Below, in pieces: positions 1 through 9,344 of a stretch of 64,000 nucleotides of DNA. The stretch's first letter is position 1, and the number at the start of each line of letters is the position of its first letter. The notes below the pieces were generated by a model. The model saw nothing but the letters and a program-made list of their open reading frames with translations, had not been told where the DNA came from and made no database searches. The position numbers and the translations under genes are program-made. The stretch spans positions 1 to 64,000 of the forward strand of contig NZ_CAMTIK010000004.1 of the NCBI RefSeq assembly GCF_947072685.1, given 5' to 3'. Source of the stretch: an uncultured Cetobacterium sp. Lineage in GTDB: Bacteria; Fusobacteriota; Fusobacteriia; Fusobacteriales; Fusobacteriaceae.

Positions 1-22
1 AATTGAAAAGTATTGTTTTATC

Positions 23-56
23 AATGAGTTCATAAATTTTATGGGCTCATTTTTTT
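23..56 (+). terminator. Intrinsic terminator of the gene left of the window
   Basis: Imperfect hairpin (AATGAG ... CTCATT, with CATAAA/TTTATG continuing the stem through a G-T step) followed by a run of seven T. No coding frame overlaps it, so it most likely ends a plus-strand transcript entering from the left and insulates the uxaC promoter. Confidence 0.65.
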
Positions 57-120
57 ACGATTACAAGACATAAAATGCTATAATTGTTTTAAAAACATAA
101 AAAATATACAATAAAAACTA

Positions 121-162
121 TTGACAAAAATAAAAAAAAGTAATATTATTCTTGTATACAAG
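121..162 (+). promoter_or_regulatory. uxaC promoter with palindromic operator
   Basis: TTGACA at 121-126 and TATTAT at 144-149 are 17 nt apart, a near-consensus sigma-70 promoter. Directly after the -10 box, at 151-162, is the perfect 12-bp palindrome CTTGTATACAAG, which would cover the transcription start. GntR/FCD regulators of hexuronate genes (ExuR/UxuR) recognise palindromes centred on GTATAC, and such a regulator is encoded at the end of this operon. Repression by that protein with inducer release is my inference. Confidence 0.75.
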
Positions 163-190
163 TAATACAAATTAAATTATTGGAGGGAAT

Positions 191-1597
191 ATGAAGCCTT
201 TTATGGATAAAAATTTTCTACTGAAAAATGATATAAGTAAAAAATTATATTTTGATTTTGCTAAAGAAAGTCCGATATTTGATTATCATTGCCATCTTAA
301 TCCAAAGGATATAGCTGAGAATGTAGGGTATGATAATTTAACTCAAATCTGGTTATATGGGGATCACTATAAGTGGAGAGCTATGAGATCAAATGGAGTT
401 GATGAAAAATATATAACTGGAGACGGGACAGACTATGAGAAATTTTTAGCATTCGCAGAAACGATGGAGTATGCTTATGGAAATCCTATTTTTCATTGGT
501 CGCATTTAGAGCTAAAAAGATTTTTTGGAATAGAAGAGGTTTTAAATAGAAAAAATGCTAAAATTATTTGGGATAAAGCTAATGAACTCTTGAAAACAGA
601 AGCGTTTAGAGCCAAGAAACTGATAGAAAATTCAAGAGTTAAAGCTCTTTGTACAACAGATGATCCAGTAGATTCTTTAGAGTATCATCTAGAAATTTTA
701 AAAGATGGAGATTTCCATGTGAAAGTATTACCAACTTTTAGACCAGATAAAGCTGTTTTTATAGAAAAAGATGGGTATCTAGATTGGATATTTAAATTGG
801 AGAAAGTATCTGAGATAAAAATAGATAGTTTTTCAAAACTAATGAAGGCTTTAGAATATAGAGTAGAATTTTTTAAAAGTGTTGGTTGTGTTGTGACAGA
901 CCATAGCATAGAGGAACCGTTTTTTATTTTAGATAGAGAAAATCAGATTGAAACTATATTTAAGAAGGTTTTATGTGGAGAAAAAATTTCAAAAATAGAG
1001 ATTGATATATATAAAACAAAGCTTTTTATCGAACTGGGAAAAATATATCATAAGAATGAACTGGCAATTCAAATTCATATGGGAGCTTTAAGAAATAATA
1101 ATGATAGAATGTTTGATAAATTAGGAGCGGATGTGGGGTTTGATTCGATAGCAGACTATAACTATGCAGCCAGTTTATCTAAAATTTTAAATGAACTGGA
1201 AAGAGAGAATAAGCTTTCAAAAGCAATAATATATTGTCTAAATCCTAAGGACAATGAAGTGCTAGGGACTATGATTGGAAATTTTCAAAACAGTGATGCT
1301 CCAGGTAAGATTCAATTTGGCTCTGGCTGGTGGTTTAATGATCAAAAGGACGGAATGATTCGCCAGATGACAGCATTGTCACAACTAGGATTACTTAGAA
1401 GGTTTGTAGGAATGCTTACAGATTCGAGAAGTTTTTTATCGTATACAAGACACGAATATTTTAGAAGAATTCTTTGTAATTTAATTGGAACTTGGGTTGA
1501 AGAGGGAGAAATCCCTTATGACGAAGAGATACTTGGGGATATGATAAAAGAGATTTGTTATGAGAACGCAAAAAATTATTTTAAGTTAGATATATAG
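191..1597 (+). CDS. uxaC: Glucuronate isomerase UxaC
   Basis: Converts D-glucuronate to D-fructuronate (and D-galacturonate to D-tagaturonate), the first step of cytosolic hexuronate breakdown. The 468-residue protein has the family length; the N-terminal metal-binding DYHCHL motif (residues ~31-36) and the conserved GSGWWFND and LTDSRSFLSYTRHEYFRR segments near the C-terminus are diagnostic of this amidohydrolase-fold family. The start follows GGAGGG at 6 nt. It is the first gene of a tight operon: uxuA starts 9 nt after its stop. Expression is probably set by the palindrome-bearing promoter upstream. Confidence 0.96.
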   Translation: MKPFMDKNFLLKNDISKKLYFDFAKESPIFDYHCHLNPKDIAENVGYDNLTQIWLYGDHYKWRAMRSNGVDEKYITGDGTDYEKFLAFAETMEYAYGNPIFHWSHLELKRFFGIEEVLNRKNAKIIWDKANELLKTEAFRAKKLIENSRVKALCTTDDPVDSLEYHLEILKDGDFHVKVLPTFRPDKAVFIEKDGYLDWIFKLEKVSEIKIDSFSKLMKALEYRVEFFKSVGCVVTDHSIEEPFFILDRENQIETIFKKVLCGEKISKIEIDIYKTKLFIELGKIYHKNELAIQIHMGALRNNNDRMFDKLGADVGFDSIADYNYAASLSKILNELERENKLSKAIIYCLNPKDNEVLGTMIGNFQNSDAPGKIQFGSGWWFNDQKDGMIRQMTALSQLGLLRRFVGMLTDSRSFLSYTRHEYFRRILCNLIGTWVEEGEIPYDEEILGDMIKEICYENAKNYFKLDI

Positions 1598-1606
1598 GGA
1601 GGAAAA

Positions 1607-2653
1607 GTGAAGTTATCGTTTAGATGGTATGGAGAATCAGACCCAGTTACTCTGGAGTATATAAGACAGATACCGACTATGGACAGCATAGTAACAGCAA
1701 TATATGATGTTCCAGTAGGTCAGGTATGGGGTCTTGAAAAAGTGTTGAAATTGAAGAGAACTGTTGAAAAAGCAGGATTAAAATTTGATGTTATTGAAAG
1801 TGTTCCTGTGCACGAGGATATAAAATTAGGAATAGGAAATAGAGATGAATATATAGAGAACTATAAGGAGAACATTAGAAATCTTTCAAAGGCAGGAGTA
1901 AAAGTTATATGTTATAATTTTATGCCGGTATTTGATTGGACTAGATCTCAATTGGACAAAGAGTTAGAGGATGGATCTACGGCACTTGTGTACTATAAGG
2001 ATCAAGTGGATAAACTAGACCCATTAAATAGCAATCTTTCACTCCCTGGATGGGATTCAAGCTATACAAAAGAGGAATTAGCAGAACTGTTTGCTCAGTA
2101 TAAAAAACTTGGAGAGGAAGGTCTTTGGGAAAACTTAGAGCATTTTTTAAGAGAAATAATTCCTGTTGCTGAGGAGGAGGGTGTAAAAATGGCAATTCAT
2201 CCGGATGATCCACCTTGGCCAATATTTGGACTTCCTAGAATAATAACAAAGGAAGAGAATATAGATAGATTTTTAAATCTTGTGGATAGTGAGTATAATG
2301 GATTGACTCTTTGTACAGGATCTCTAGGGTGTGCCAACTTTAATAATATGGAAAGATTAGTTGATAAGTATAGCGCTATGAATAGAGTTCATTTTATGCA
2401 TGTGAGAAATGTAAAGTTGTTGGAGGATGGAGTTAGTTTTGAAGAATCAGCTCACTATTCTGGTTGTGGATCTTTGGATATTGTAAAAATTCTGCAAATT
2501 CTTCACAAAAATAAATTTATAGGATATCTTCGTCCAGATCATGGAAGAATGATATGGGGAGAGACTGGAAAACCAGGGTATGGTCTATATGATAGAGCTT
2601 TAGGAGCTAGTTATATCACAGGTATATGGGAAACTTTGTCTAAATTAAGTTAA
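1607..2653 (+). CDS. uxuA: Mannonate dehydratase UxuA
   Basis: Dehydrates D-mannonate to 2-keto-3-deoxygluconate, the third step of the glucuronate branch. The 348-residue TIM-barrel protein begins with the typical [14 protein letters not shown] segment and keeps the conserved [17 protein letters not shown] and RVHFMHVRN blocks holding metal and substrate ligands. The start codon is GTG, preceded by GGGAGG at 5 nt. Its position between the isomerase and the oxidoreductase fits the order of the pathway. Shorter than the E. coli enzyme (about 394 residues), as is usual for Firmicute-type UxuA. Confidence 0.96.
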   Translation: MKLSFRWYGESDPVTLEYIRQIPTMDSIVTAIYDVPVGQVWGLEKVLKLKRTVEKAGLKFDVIESVPVHEDIKLGIGNRDEYIENYKENIRNLSKAGVKVICYNFMPVFDWTRSQLDKELEDGSTALVYYKDQVDKLDPLNSNLSLPGWDSSYTKEELAELFAQYKKLGEEGLWENLEHFLREIIPVAEEEGVKMAIHPDDPPWPIFGLPRIITKEENIDRFLNLVDSEYNGLTLCTGSLGCANFNNMERLVDKYSAMNRVHFMHVRNVKLLEDGVSFEESAHYSGCGSLDIVKILQILHKNKFIGYLRPDHGRMIWGETGKPGYGLYDRALGASYITGIWETLSKLS

Positions 2654-2677
2654 AATAGATAAGCTAAAGGGAGATAT

Positions 2678-4168
2678 ATGTTAAAAAATATAGATGTTAT
2701 AAAAGAAAATACAGAGAAAACTCCAAAATGGTTACATTTTGGAGCTGGAAATTTATTTAGAGCTTATATGGGAAAGATTCAAAATGATCTGCTAGAAAAA
2801 GGGTATGAAGATACTGGAATAATTGTTGCTGAGAGTTTTGATACTGAGATTATAGACAAAGTTTATACACCATATAACAATGTGACTATTCTGACAACAC
2901 TGGATAAAAGTGGGGAGTTTAAAAACGAAGTTATAGAGAGTATTGTTAAATCCATAAAAGCAACAGATGAAAATTTATCTGTACTGGAGGAGATTGTAAA
3001 AAATTCATCTTTACAGATGATAAGTTTTACAATAACTGAAAAAGGGTATAACTTGGCGGGGATAGAGTCGCCAAAACATGTTATGAATCTAATAGCACAT
3101 CTGCTTTACAAAAGATATAAAAATGGAAAATTCCCAATAAGTTTAGTTAGTATGGATAACTGTTCTGGAAATGGGGATAAAGTAAAAGAGGCTGTTCTTA
3201 CAATAGCTAAGATATGGAATAGTGCTGGAGTTGTTGAGAATGACTTTATCGCTTATTTAGAGGATGAAACAAAGGTTGCATACCCAATAAGTATGATAGA
3301 TAAAATAACTCCGAGACCATCTGAAGTTGTAAAAAATCAGCTTGAAAACTTAGGATATAGCGACATGGAGATTGTTGTAACTGGTAGAAATAGCTATGTG
3401 GCACCATTTGTAAATGCTGAGATTCCAGAATATTTTATAGTTGAAGATAAATTCCCAAATGGGAGACCAGCTTTTGAACATACGGGTATATTTTTGACAG
3501 ATAGAGAAACAGTTGAAAAAACTGAAAGAATGAAGGTTACAACTTGTTTGAATCCGCTTCATACAACACTTGCAATATTTGGATGTATATTAAACTGTAA
3601 ATCAATATACGAAGCTGCAAGTGATGAAGATTTAAATAGAATTATAAAAAATGTTGGATACAACGAGGGGCTAAAAGTTGTTGAAAATCCAGGGATAATT
3701 GATCCTAAAGCATTTATAGATGAAGTTATAAATGAAAGGTTTTTAAATCCATTTATACCAGATCAACCAGAAAGAATAGCTACAGATACTTCACAGAAAA
3801 TGGGGATAAGATTTGGTGAGACAATAAAAGCTTATAGAGATAGTGATACATTGGATGTAAAAGATTTAAAATATATTCCTTTAGTTATAGCTGGATGGTT
3901 TAGATATCTATTGGGTGTTGATGATTGTGGAGAGTTGAGATCGATAAGCAGTGATCCGATGTTAGATATGCTCACAAAAGAGTTAGTGGGAATAAAATTT
4001 GGTGAGAAAGAGAGTTACTCAAAAGGGCAGTTAAAAAATCTTATGAAAAATAAGGAGATATTTGGTGTTGATTTAGAGGAGGTTGGACTCTCAGATCTAG
4101 TAGAGATGTATTTTATTGAGATGTTATCGGGAAAGAATGCAGTTAGAAATTTATTAAAAAATAGCTAA
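2678..4168 (+). CDS. uxuB: Fructuronate reductase (mannitol dehydrogenase family)
   Basis: NADH-dependent reduction of D-fructuronate to D-mannonate, linking UxaC and UxuA. The 496-residue protein has the long-chain mannitol dehydrogenase layout: an N-terminal Rossmann domain starting with HFGAGNLFRAY (residues ~21-31) and a C-terminal helical domain with a DRETVEKTERMKV/CLNPLHT segment around residues 270-300. The related UxaB (tagaturonate reductase) has the same fold; the adjacent uxuA makes UxuB the better assignment. Third gene of the operon, 24 nt after uxuA. Confidence 0.9.
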   Translation: MLKNIDVIKENTEKTPKWLHFGAGNLFRAYMGKIQNDLLEKGYEDTGIIVAESFDTEIIDKVYTPYNNVTILTTLDKSGEFKNEVIESIVKSIKATDENLSVLEEIVKNSSLQMISFTITEKGYNLAGIESPKHVMNLIAHLLYKRYKNGKFPISLVSMDNCSGNGDKVKEAVLTIAKIWNSAGVVENDFIAYLEDETKVAYPISMIDKITPRPSEVVKNQLENLGYSDMEIVVTGRNSYVAPFVNAEIPEYFIVEDKFPNGRPAFEHTGIFLTDRETVEKTERMKVTTCLNPLHTTLAIFGCILNCKSIYEAASDEDLNRIIKNVGYNEGLKVVENPGIIDPKAFIDEVINERFLNPFIPDQPERIATDTSQKMGIRFGETIKAYRDSDTLDVKDLKYIPLVIAGWFRYLLGVDDCGELRSISSDPMLDMLTKELVGIKFGEKESYSKGQLKNLMKNKEIFGVDLEEVGLSDLVEMYFIEMLSGKNAVRNLLKNS

Positions 4169-4185
4169 CACGGAGGGAGTGTAAA

Positions 4186-5202
4186 GTGAAAAAGTTTTTA
4201 TTAAGTTTTATAATTTTATCGAGCAGTTCATTTTTATTAAGTTCTTGTGGGAAGGGTGAATCCAAAGAGATAGTGAGAATCTCTCACAATCAATCAGCAA
4301 CTCACCCAACAAACATTGGGCTTATCGCATTTGAAAAATATATTGAAGAAAATTTAGGGGATAAATATGACGTTCAAATATTTCCAAATGAACTCTTAGG
4401 TTCTCAAGTAAATACTGTGGAATTGACACAGACAGGTGCAATAAATTTTACTGTAGCAAGTAATGCAATACTAGAAAGTTTTGATGATATATATCAAGTT
4501 TTTAATCTGCCGTACCTATTTACTAGTAAAGAACACTATCATACTGTAATGGATGACAGTAGCATAATAGATCCAATATTTAAATCTACAGCTAAATCAG
4601 GTTTTGAAGCTGTTGCTTGGTTGGATGCTGGGACGCGAAACTTTTATACAGTTAAAAAACCAATTGAATCTCCAAAAGATTTAGAGGGATTAAAGATAAG
4701 GGTTCAGCAGAGTGCTTCAAATATAAGAATGATGGAATTATTTGGAGGATCAGCAACACCTATGGGATTTGGAGAAGTTTACACGGCTCTTCAACAAAGT
4801 GTTATCGATGGAGCAGAAAATAATGAACTGGCATTGACAAGCAATAAACATGGAGAGGTATGTAAATATTATTCTTATAATATGCACCAAATGGTTCCAG
4901 ACATTGTGATAGGAAACCTTAAATTTTTAGAGGGATTATCTTCAAATGAAAGAGATATTTTCAACCAAGGTTTTCAAATAATATCAAAAGTTCAAAGAGA
5001 GGCTTGGGGAAGCTCAGTTGAAAAGGCTATCGAACAAGCCAAAGAGATGAATGTAACGTTTATCTATCCGGATGTTTTGGCTTTCCAAGAAAAAGTATTG
5101 CCTCTTCACAATGAAGTTCTTGCGGGAACTCCCAAGCTTAAACCAATATATGATAGTATTCAAAAGGTTGGGAAAAATCTTATTGTGGAGGAGAGCAAAT
5201 GA
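4186..5202 (+). CDS. TRAP transporter substrate-binding lipoprotein DctP
   Basis: Periplasmic binding component of a TRAP transporter. The 338-residue protein starts with a lipoprotein signal peptide whose lipobox LLSSC puts the lipidated cysteine at residue 21. The DctP fold is shown by the substrate-arginine region (LKIRVQQSASN, residues ~167-177) and the YTALQQSVIDGAEN block. GTG start, GGAGGG upstream. It follows uxuB by 17 nt and overlaps dctQ by four bases (ATGA), so the ligand is very probably a hexuronate such as glucuronate or galacturonate; this is inferred from context. Confidence 0.92.
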   Translation: MKKFLLSFIILSSSSFLLSSCGKGESKEIVRISHNQSATHPTNIGLIAFEKYIEENLGDKYDVQIFPNELLGSQVNTVELTQTGAINFTVASNAILESFDDIYQVFNLPYLFTSKEHYHTVMDDSSIIDPIFKSTAKSGFEAVAWLDAGTRNFYTVKKPIESPKDLEGLKIRVQQSASNIRMMELFGGSATPMGFGEVYTALQQSVIDGAENNELALTSNKHGEVCKYYSYNMHQMVPDIVIGNLKFLEGLSSNERDIFNQGFQIISKVQREAWGSSVEKAIEQAKEMNVTFIYPDVLAFQEKVLPLHNEVLAGTPKLKPIYDSIQKVGKNLIVEESK

Positions 5203-5678
5203 TAAAAATAAGAGAAAATTTGGACAAGATTTTGATGTCAATATGTGTTACGTTGTTTATGTTTATGACTGTGGTTGGAACTTATCAGATAACGTCAAGA
5301 TATGTATTTAAATCTCCAAGTACGGTATCGGAAGAGTTAATTTCTTACTCTTTTGCTTGGACTGCGATGTTAGCAGCAGCGTACATTTTTGGAAAAAGAG
5401 ATCATATGAGAATGGGATTTTTTGTGGAGAGATTCAGCAAAACAAATCAAATATACGTATCTATTTTGGCTGAGATAGCAGTGTTTTTATTTGCAGTGGG
5501 AGTTTTGTTAAAGGGTGGAATCTCAATAACAATTTTAACTATGACACAAACAACTCCAGCATTGAGAATCTCCATGGGATATGTATACAGTATAATTCCA
5601 ATATGTGGAGTAATAATTTGTATCTATAGTGTATTGAATGCAGGGGATCTTTTTAAAAAGTTGAAAGGGGAGATGTAG
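5199..5678 (+). CDS. TRAP transporter small permease DctQ
   Basis: Small membrane subunit of the hexuronate-type TRAP transporter. The 159 residues form about four transmembrane helices, with the conserved SRYVFKSPSTVSEELISYSFAWTA-type region spread over residues 31-53 and a charged KRDHMRMGFF loop after it, all typical of DctQ. Its ATG overlaps the dctP stop codon, which implies translational coupling. DctQ bridges to DctM, encoded 1 nt downstream. Confidence 0.92.
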   Translation: MIKIRENLDKILMSICVTLFMFMTVVGTYQITSRYVFKSPSTVSEELISYSFAWTAMLAAAYIFGKRDHMRMGFFVERFSKTNQIYVSILAEIAVFLFAVGVLLKGGISITILTMTQTTPALRISMGYVYSIIPICGVIICIYSVLNAGDLFKKLKGEM

Positions 5679-5679
5679 G

Positions 5680-6984
5680 ATGGTATTAACAACAGCATTA
5701 ATTATGTTCACAGTATTGATAATAACACTGTTATTAGGGTTTCCTATAGCTATAAGTATAGGGTTGTCATCAATTTTAGCAATACTTCCATCATTGGCAT
5801 TGGACAATACATTGATAACAGGTGCTCAAAGAATATTTTCAGGGATATCAAATTTTACTCTAATAGCGATTCCTTTCTTTATCTTAGCTGGAAACATTAT
5901 GAATCAAGGTGGAATAGCTAAAAAATTGGTTGCTTTTGCCCAATCTTTAACAGGGAAAATACCGGGATCTTTAATGCAGACAAATATTCTTGCAAATATG
6001 ATGTTTGGAGCCATATCTGGGTCATCAGTAGCGGCTTGTGCAGCTATGGGTGGGATTCTTTTACCTATGGAGGAAGAGGAAGGGTATGATAAAAAATTAG
6101 GTGCTACTGTAAATATAGCAACGGCTCCAACTGGGCTTTTAATACCGCCTTCGAACTCTTTAATTGTATACTCTTTGGTGAGTGGTGGAACATCAGTAGC
6201 AGCTCTTTTTATGGCTGGCTATATCCCGGGAGTTTTATGGGGGCTAGGATGTATGCTGTTGACGTTTGTTTTAGCTAAACAAAGGGGCATGAAAGGGAAT
6301 GCCGGTTTGAAGTTGAAAGTTATTTTAACAACATTCATAGATGCAATACCATCTTTGGCTTTAATTGTTATTGTAATAGGTGGAATTATAAAGGGGATAT
6401 TTACACCTACTGAGGGTTCGATAGTAGCTGTTGTGTATAGTTTATTACTCTCTATGTTTTTCTATAAAACTATCACTTTTAAAAGTTTAGTAAAAATATT
6501 TGAAGAGAGTTCAAAAATGACAGGAATTATAGTTTTTTTAATAGGAGTTTCTACAATTATGTCATGGGTTATGGCATTTACAGGTGTTCCTCAAGCAATA
6601 TCAAATTTGATACTTGGAATTACAGATAACAAATACTTAATTTTGCTTTTGATGAATATCCTTTTGCTATTTGTTGGAACTTTTATGGATGTAACTCCAG
6701 CAATACTGATATTTACACCGATATTTTTACCAATAGTAAAATCTTTTGGTATGAGCTCGGTGCAATTTGGAATAATTATAGTATTTAACCTATGTATAGG
6801 AAATATAACTCCACCTGTTGGAAACACTCTGTTTGTAGGGGTAAAAGTAGGAAAGTTAAAAATAGAAGATGTGATGAAAGAGTTAATGAAGTACTATGTT
6901 GTGATTATTATTGTTTTACTGATGGTAGTATATATTCCAGAATTATCACTTTATCTACCAAGGTTGTCAGGCTTAATAAAATAA
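5680..6984 (+). CDS. TRAP transporter large permease DctM
   Basis: Large, ion-coupled translocating subunit of the TRAP system. The 434-residue protein is almost wholly hydrophobic (about 11-12 helices) and carries family marks such as MFGAISGSSVAACAAMGGI (residues ~107-125), IPPSNSLIVY and the C-terminal NITPPVGNTLFV motif. It completes dctP-dctQ-dctM in the order found in sialic acid and hexuronate TRAP operons. A strong intrinsic terminator follows, so this is the last gene of the uxa operon; the GntR gene downstream is transcribed separately or by read-through. Confidence 0.94.
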   Translation: MVLTTALIMFTVLIITLLLGFPIAISIGLSSILAILPSLALDNTLITGAQRIFSGISNFTLIAIPFFILAGNIMNQGGIAKKLVAFAQSLTGKIPGSLMQTNILANMMFGAISGSSVAACAAMGGILLPMEEEEGYDKKLGATVNIATAPTGLLIPPSNSLIVYSLVSGGTSVAALFMAGYIPGVLWGLGCMLLTFVLAKQRGMKGNAGLKLKVILTTFIDAIPSLALIVIVIGGIIKGIFTPTEGSIVAVVYSLLLSMFFYKTITFKSLVKIFEESSKMTGIIVFLIGVSTIMSWVMAFTGVPQAISNLILGITDNKYLILLLMNILLLFVGTFMDVTPAILIFTPIFLPIVKSFGMSSVQFGIIIVFNLCIGNITPPVGNTLFVGVKVGKLKIEDVMKELMKYYVVIIIVLLMVVYIPELSLYLPRLSGLIK

Positions 6985-7000
6985 TTGAGATATTTTAGGG

Positions 7001-7029
7001 AAAGAGACTGTAAAAAAGTCTCTTTTTTT
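7001..7029 (+). terminator. Terminator after dctM
   Basis: Perfect 9-bp stem AAAGAGACT/AGTCTCTTT with a 7-nt loop, followed by a run of T. It ends the uxaC-dctM transcript before the regulator gene. Confidence 0.9.
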
Positions 7030-7083
7030 CTTAAAGTATAGTATAATATATGAATATAATAGAGAAGAGTGTAGGGGGATTTT

Positions 7084-7779
7084 ATGGTATTGTTAAATGC
7101 AGAGAAAAAGAAAAATGAAAATACAAGACAATATATATATAGAGTTTTAAAAGAGAATATAATGAATTTAAATTTAGCTCCTGGAGAGATGATAGGGGAG
7201 ATAGAGCTGGGAAAAGTTTTAAATGTGAGCAGAACACCAGTAAGAGAGGCTATTGTAAAATTATCAGAGGAAAAACTATTGAATGTTTTCCCTCAAAAGG
7301 GGTCTTTTGTTTCAAGAATAAATCTAACCTTGGTGGAGGAAGCTATATTTTTAAGAGAGATGTGTGAAGAAAAGCTTCTGGAAATGGCATGTAGGGATGA
7401 ACATAAAGAAGATCTTATTGAAAAATTAGAAAAAAATATTGAGTTTCAGAAGGTTGTAATAAATTTCAAAGAGAATCTACATGAGTTTTTTATACTGGAC
7501 AATGAGTTTCATAGTTTAATATTTGATCATTACAACAAGAAAAATATTTGGAAAAGCATTAAAAGACTTTCTACACATTATGATAGATTGAGGCTGCTGG
7601 ATGCTTTAGAAAAAACAAATTTAGAAAAGACATTGAAGCAACATATTGAGATACTAAATATTATTCGTGAAGGAGATAGCAAGAGTATAGACATGCTTTT
7701 AACAAAGCATCTTTTAAATTTCAAAGATGTAATTGAGAAATTCATGATGAAATATCCAACATATTTTTGTGAAAAATAA
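7084..7779 (+). CDS. GntR-family regulator with FCD ligand domain
   Basis: Probable repressor of the hexuronate operon. Residues ~12-75 form the GntR winged helix (the VSRTPVREAIVKL recognition segment is characteristic); residues ~85-220 are an all-helical FCD domain with the usual metal-binding D/H residues (LDNEFHSLIF, then the HIEILNIIREGD block). FCD members UxuR/ExuR/KdgR bind sugar acids. Start follows GGGGGA at about 5 nt; two TATAAT-like boxes lie in the 80-nt spacer but no good -35 was found. Assignment of target and ligand rests on context. Confidence 0.88.
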   Translation: MVLLNAEKKKNENTRQYIYRVLKENIMNLNLAPGEMIGEIELGKVLNVSRTPVREAIVKLSEEKLLNVFPQKGSFVSRINLTLVEEAIFLREMCEEKLLEMACRDEHKEDLIEKLEKNIEFQKVVINFKENLHEFFILDNEFHSLIFDHYNKKNIWKSIKRLSTHYDRLRLLDALEKTNLEKTLKQHIEILNIIREGDSKSIDMLLTKHLLNFKDVIEKFMMKYPTYFCEK

Positions 7780-7793
7780 TTCGAAGAGATATT

Positions 7794-7829
7794 AAAAAGG
7801 AGCTGGAAAAAATTTCCAAGCTCCTTTTT
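7794..7829. terminator. Bidirectional terminator between gntR and ridA
   Basis: Hairpin AAAAAGGAGCT(GGAAA)/(TTTCC)AAGCTCCTTTTT with one bulged base, flanked by A- and T-runs, so it can act for both convergent genes. Confidence 0.85.
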
Positions 7830-7836
7830 ATAAGTG

Positions 7837-8214
7837 TTATTTAACTGCAATAACCTCAATTTCAACCTTAACATCTCTTGGTAATCTAGCCACTTCAACA
7901 CAAGCTCTAGCAGGTTTCACCTCACCTAAATACTCATTATAAATCTCATTTATAGCGGTAAAATCATTCATATCCTTAATGAAAACTCCAGCTTTAACAA
8001 CATCTGATAAAGAGTAGCCAGCAGCTTCAAGTATAGCTTTAACATTTTCTAAAGATTGTTTTGTTTGCTCTCTTATATCCTCTGAAATAACTGCCATCGT
8101 CTCCGGGACAAAAGGAATTTGTCCAGAAACATAAAGCGTTCCATTGGCCTCCACAGCTTGAGAGTATGGTCCGATTGCCGCAGGGGCTTTTTCTGTATTG
8201 ATTATTTTATTCAT
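7837..8214 (-). CDS. ridA: RidA enamine/imine deaminase
   Basis: Hydrolyses reactive 2-aminoacrylate-type enamines and imines released by PLP enzymes. The 125 residues from [11 protein letters not shown] match the YjgF/YER057c/UK114 family: AIGPYSQA near the N-terminus, SGQIPF, and the C-terminal [19 protein letters not shown] block that holds the catalytic arginine. An ATG 15 nt further upstream overlaps the stop of the preceding gene, but the GGAG ribosome site lies between the two ATGs, so the inner one is used. Distal gene of a two-gene unit with the isomerase-like gene. Confidence 0.94.
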   Translation of the reverse strand: MNKIINTEKAPAAIGPYSQAVEANGTLYVSGQIPFVPETMAVISEDIREQTKQSLENVKAILEAAGYSLSDVVKAGVFIKDMNDFTAINEIYNEYLGEVKPARACVEVARLPRDVKVEIEVIAVK

Positions 8215-8228
8215 GTTTTTTCTCCTCA

Positions 8229-9203
8229 TTATCTACAGTATTTATCTCTTAAACTTTTTAAATAAAGGTAACCTTTTTGAGCTCCTTCCAATTGGTCTTG
8301 TAACATTTTATCAAGTGTTGTTTCATCTACAACTTTATGTGGATAGTAGTACTCTAAAGGTTTAATAATTTTTCTGTCATATGGGGCATCCTCAATTTTA
8401 AAGCATCCCTCTCCAACCTTATTAACTCCACCAGCTCCGGGTTCTCTTTTAAAGTTTGTACAGTATGGAAAACACATCTCCATATTGATTCTCTCTAGAG
8501 GAGAGTTTTCAACCATTATTTTAAAACACTCATCTAAATCAATGTTTCCTGTTCCGGCAGGAACACCACAAACAACATATCCGTAAGTACTGTCATCATC
8601 TTTAATAATAACATGGTCTTTGAAATGAGTTGTATAAGTATATTTAGCCATTTTTTTAGCAGCTTCCACAGGTTCTTCCCAAGCCATCATAGCATTACCA
8701 AAATCATAATGAAGACCAACCCAGTGTGAATTAACCTCTTCAATAATTTTGATTAACTCATCCGCAGTCTCATACTCGTGATTTTCTAAAGCGATTTTAA
8801 TTCTATATTTTTTTAACTCTGGAACAATATTTTTTAAATCTTCAGTCGTTTGTCTATATGTTGTTGCATCAAACTTATCAAACTTGATATAAGTTCTGAT
8901 GACATTAGCACCAATATGATGAGCAACTCTAAGAGCTCTTTTTAATTCCATTTCTGAAGTTCCATTTGTATCAATTTCAGCATAGAGACCATATTGTTTA
9001 ATCTCATCTCTGATGGCATCTAGGTTCTCTGGAGTGTCTTCTCCCATTTGACCTAAATCAGCATCAATTCCCCAACCAGGTATCATGTTTAACTCAACAC
9101 CTTCAAACCCCATATCGGCAGCCTTTCTTATAAAATCTAAAACGTTCATTTTTCCATATTGAAAAAATAAATGAAAACTTTCTGTTTCTATTCCTATTTT
9201 CAT
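8229..9203 (-). CDS. Sugar phosphate isomerase/epimerase family protein
   Basis: A 324-residue xylose-isomerase-like TIM-barrel protein. The metal ligand set of this family is visible: Glu in IALENHE, Asp in GLHYDFGN, His in THFKDH and Glu in INMEMCF. Such proteins act as ketose epimerases, hydroxypyruvate isomerases or inosose enzymes; the substrate cannot be told from sequence. The start is the ATG after AGGAGG at 6 nt, 87 nt inside the longest frame. It shares a divergent control region with the MFS permease gene, which suggests that permease imports its substrate. Confidence 0.85.
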   Translation of the reverse strand: MKIGIETESFHLFFQYGKMNVLDFIRKAADMGFEGVELNMIPGWGIDADLGQMGEDTPENLDAIRDEIKQYGLYAEIDTNGTSEMELKRALRVAHHIGANVIRTYIKFDKFDATTYRQTTEDLKNIVPELKKYRIKIALENHEYETADELIKIIEEVNSHWVGLHYDFGNAMMAWEEPVEAAKKMAKYTYTTHFKDHVIIKDDDSTYGYVVCGVPAGTGNIDLDECFKIMVENSPLERINMEMCFPYCTNFKREPGAGGVNKVGEGCFKIEDAPYDRKIIKPLEYYYPHKVVDETTLDKMLQDQLEGAQKGYLYLKSLRDKYCR

Positions 9204-9237
9204 GTTGTTCCTCCTAAATTTTTTAACCGTTATTAGT

Positions 9238-9265
9238 ATTATATAAGTTTTTTGCAAAAAATCAA
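9238..9265 (-). promoter_or_regulatory. Promoter of the isomerase-ridA unit
   Basis: Read on the minus strand, TTGATT (9265-9260) and TATAAT (9243-9238) are 16 nt apart. The -10 box lies 35 nt upstream of the chosen start codon. Confidence 0.7.
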
Positions 9266-9283
9266 GCTTTAAAATAAAAAAAA

Positions 9284-9312
9284 TTGACACACAGATATAA
9301 AAATGATATAAA
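9284..9312 (+). promoter_or_regulatory. Promoter of the MFS-AGCS-deoR operon
   Basis: TTGACA (9284-9289) and TATAAA (9307-9312) with exactly 17 nt between, 33 nt before the MFS start codon. It lies back to back with the minus-strand isomerase promoter. Confidence 0.82.
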
Positions 9313-9344
9313 CATTACATAAAACTAATAAAAACGGAGGAATA

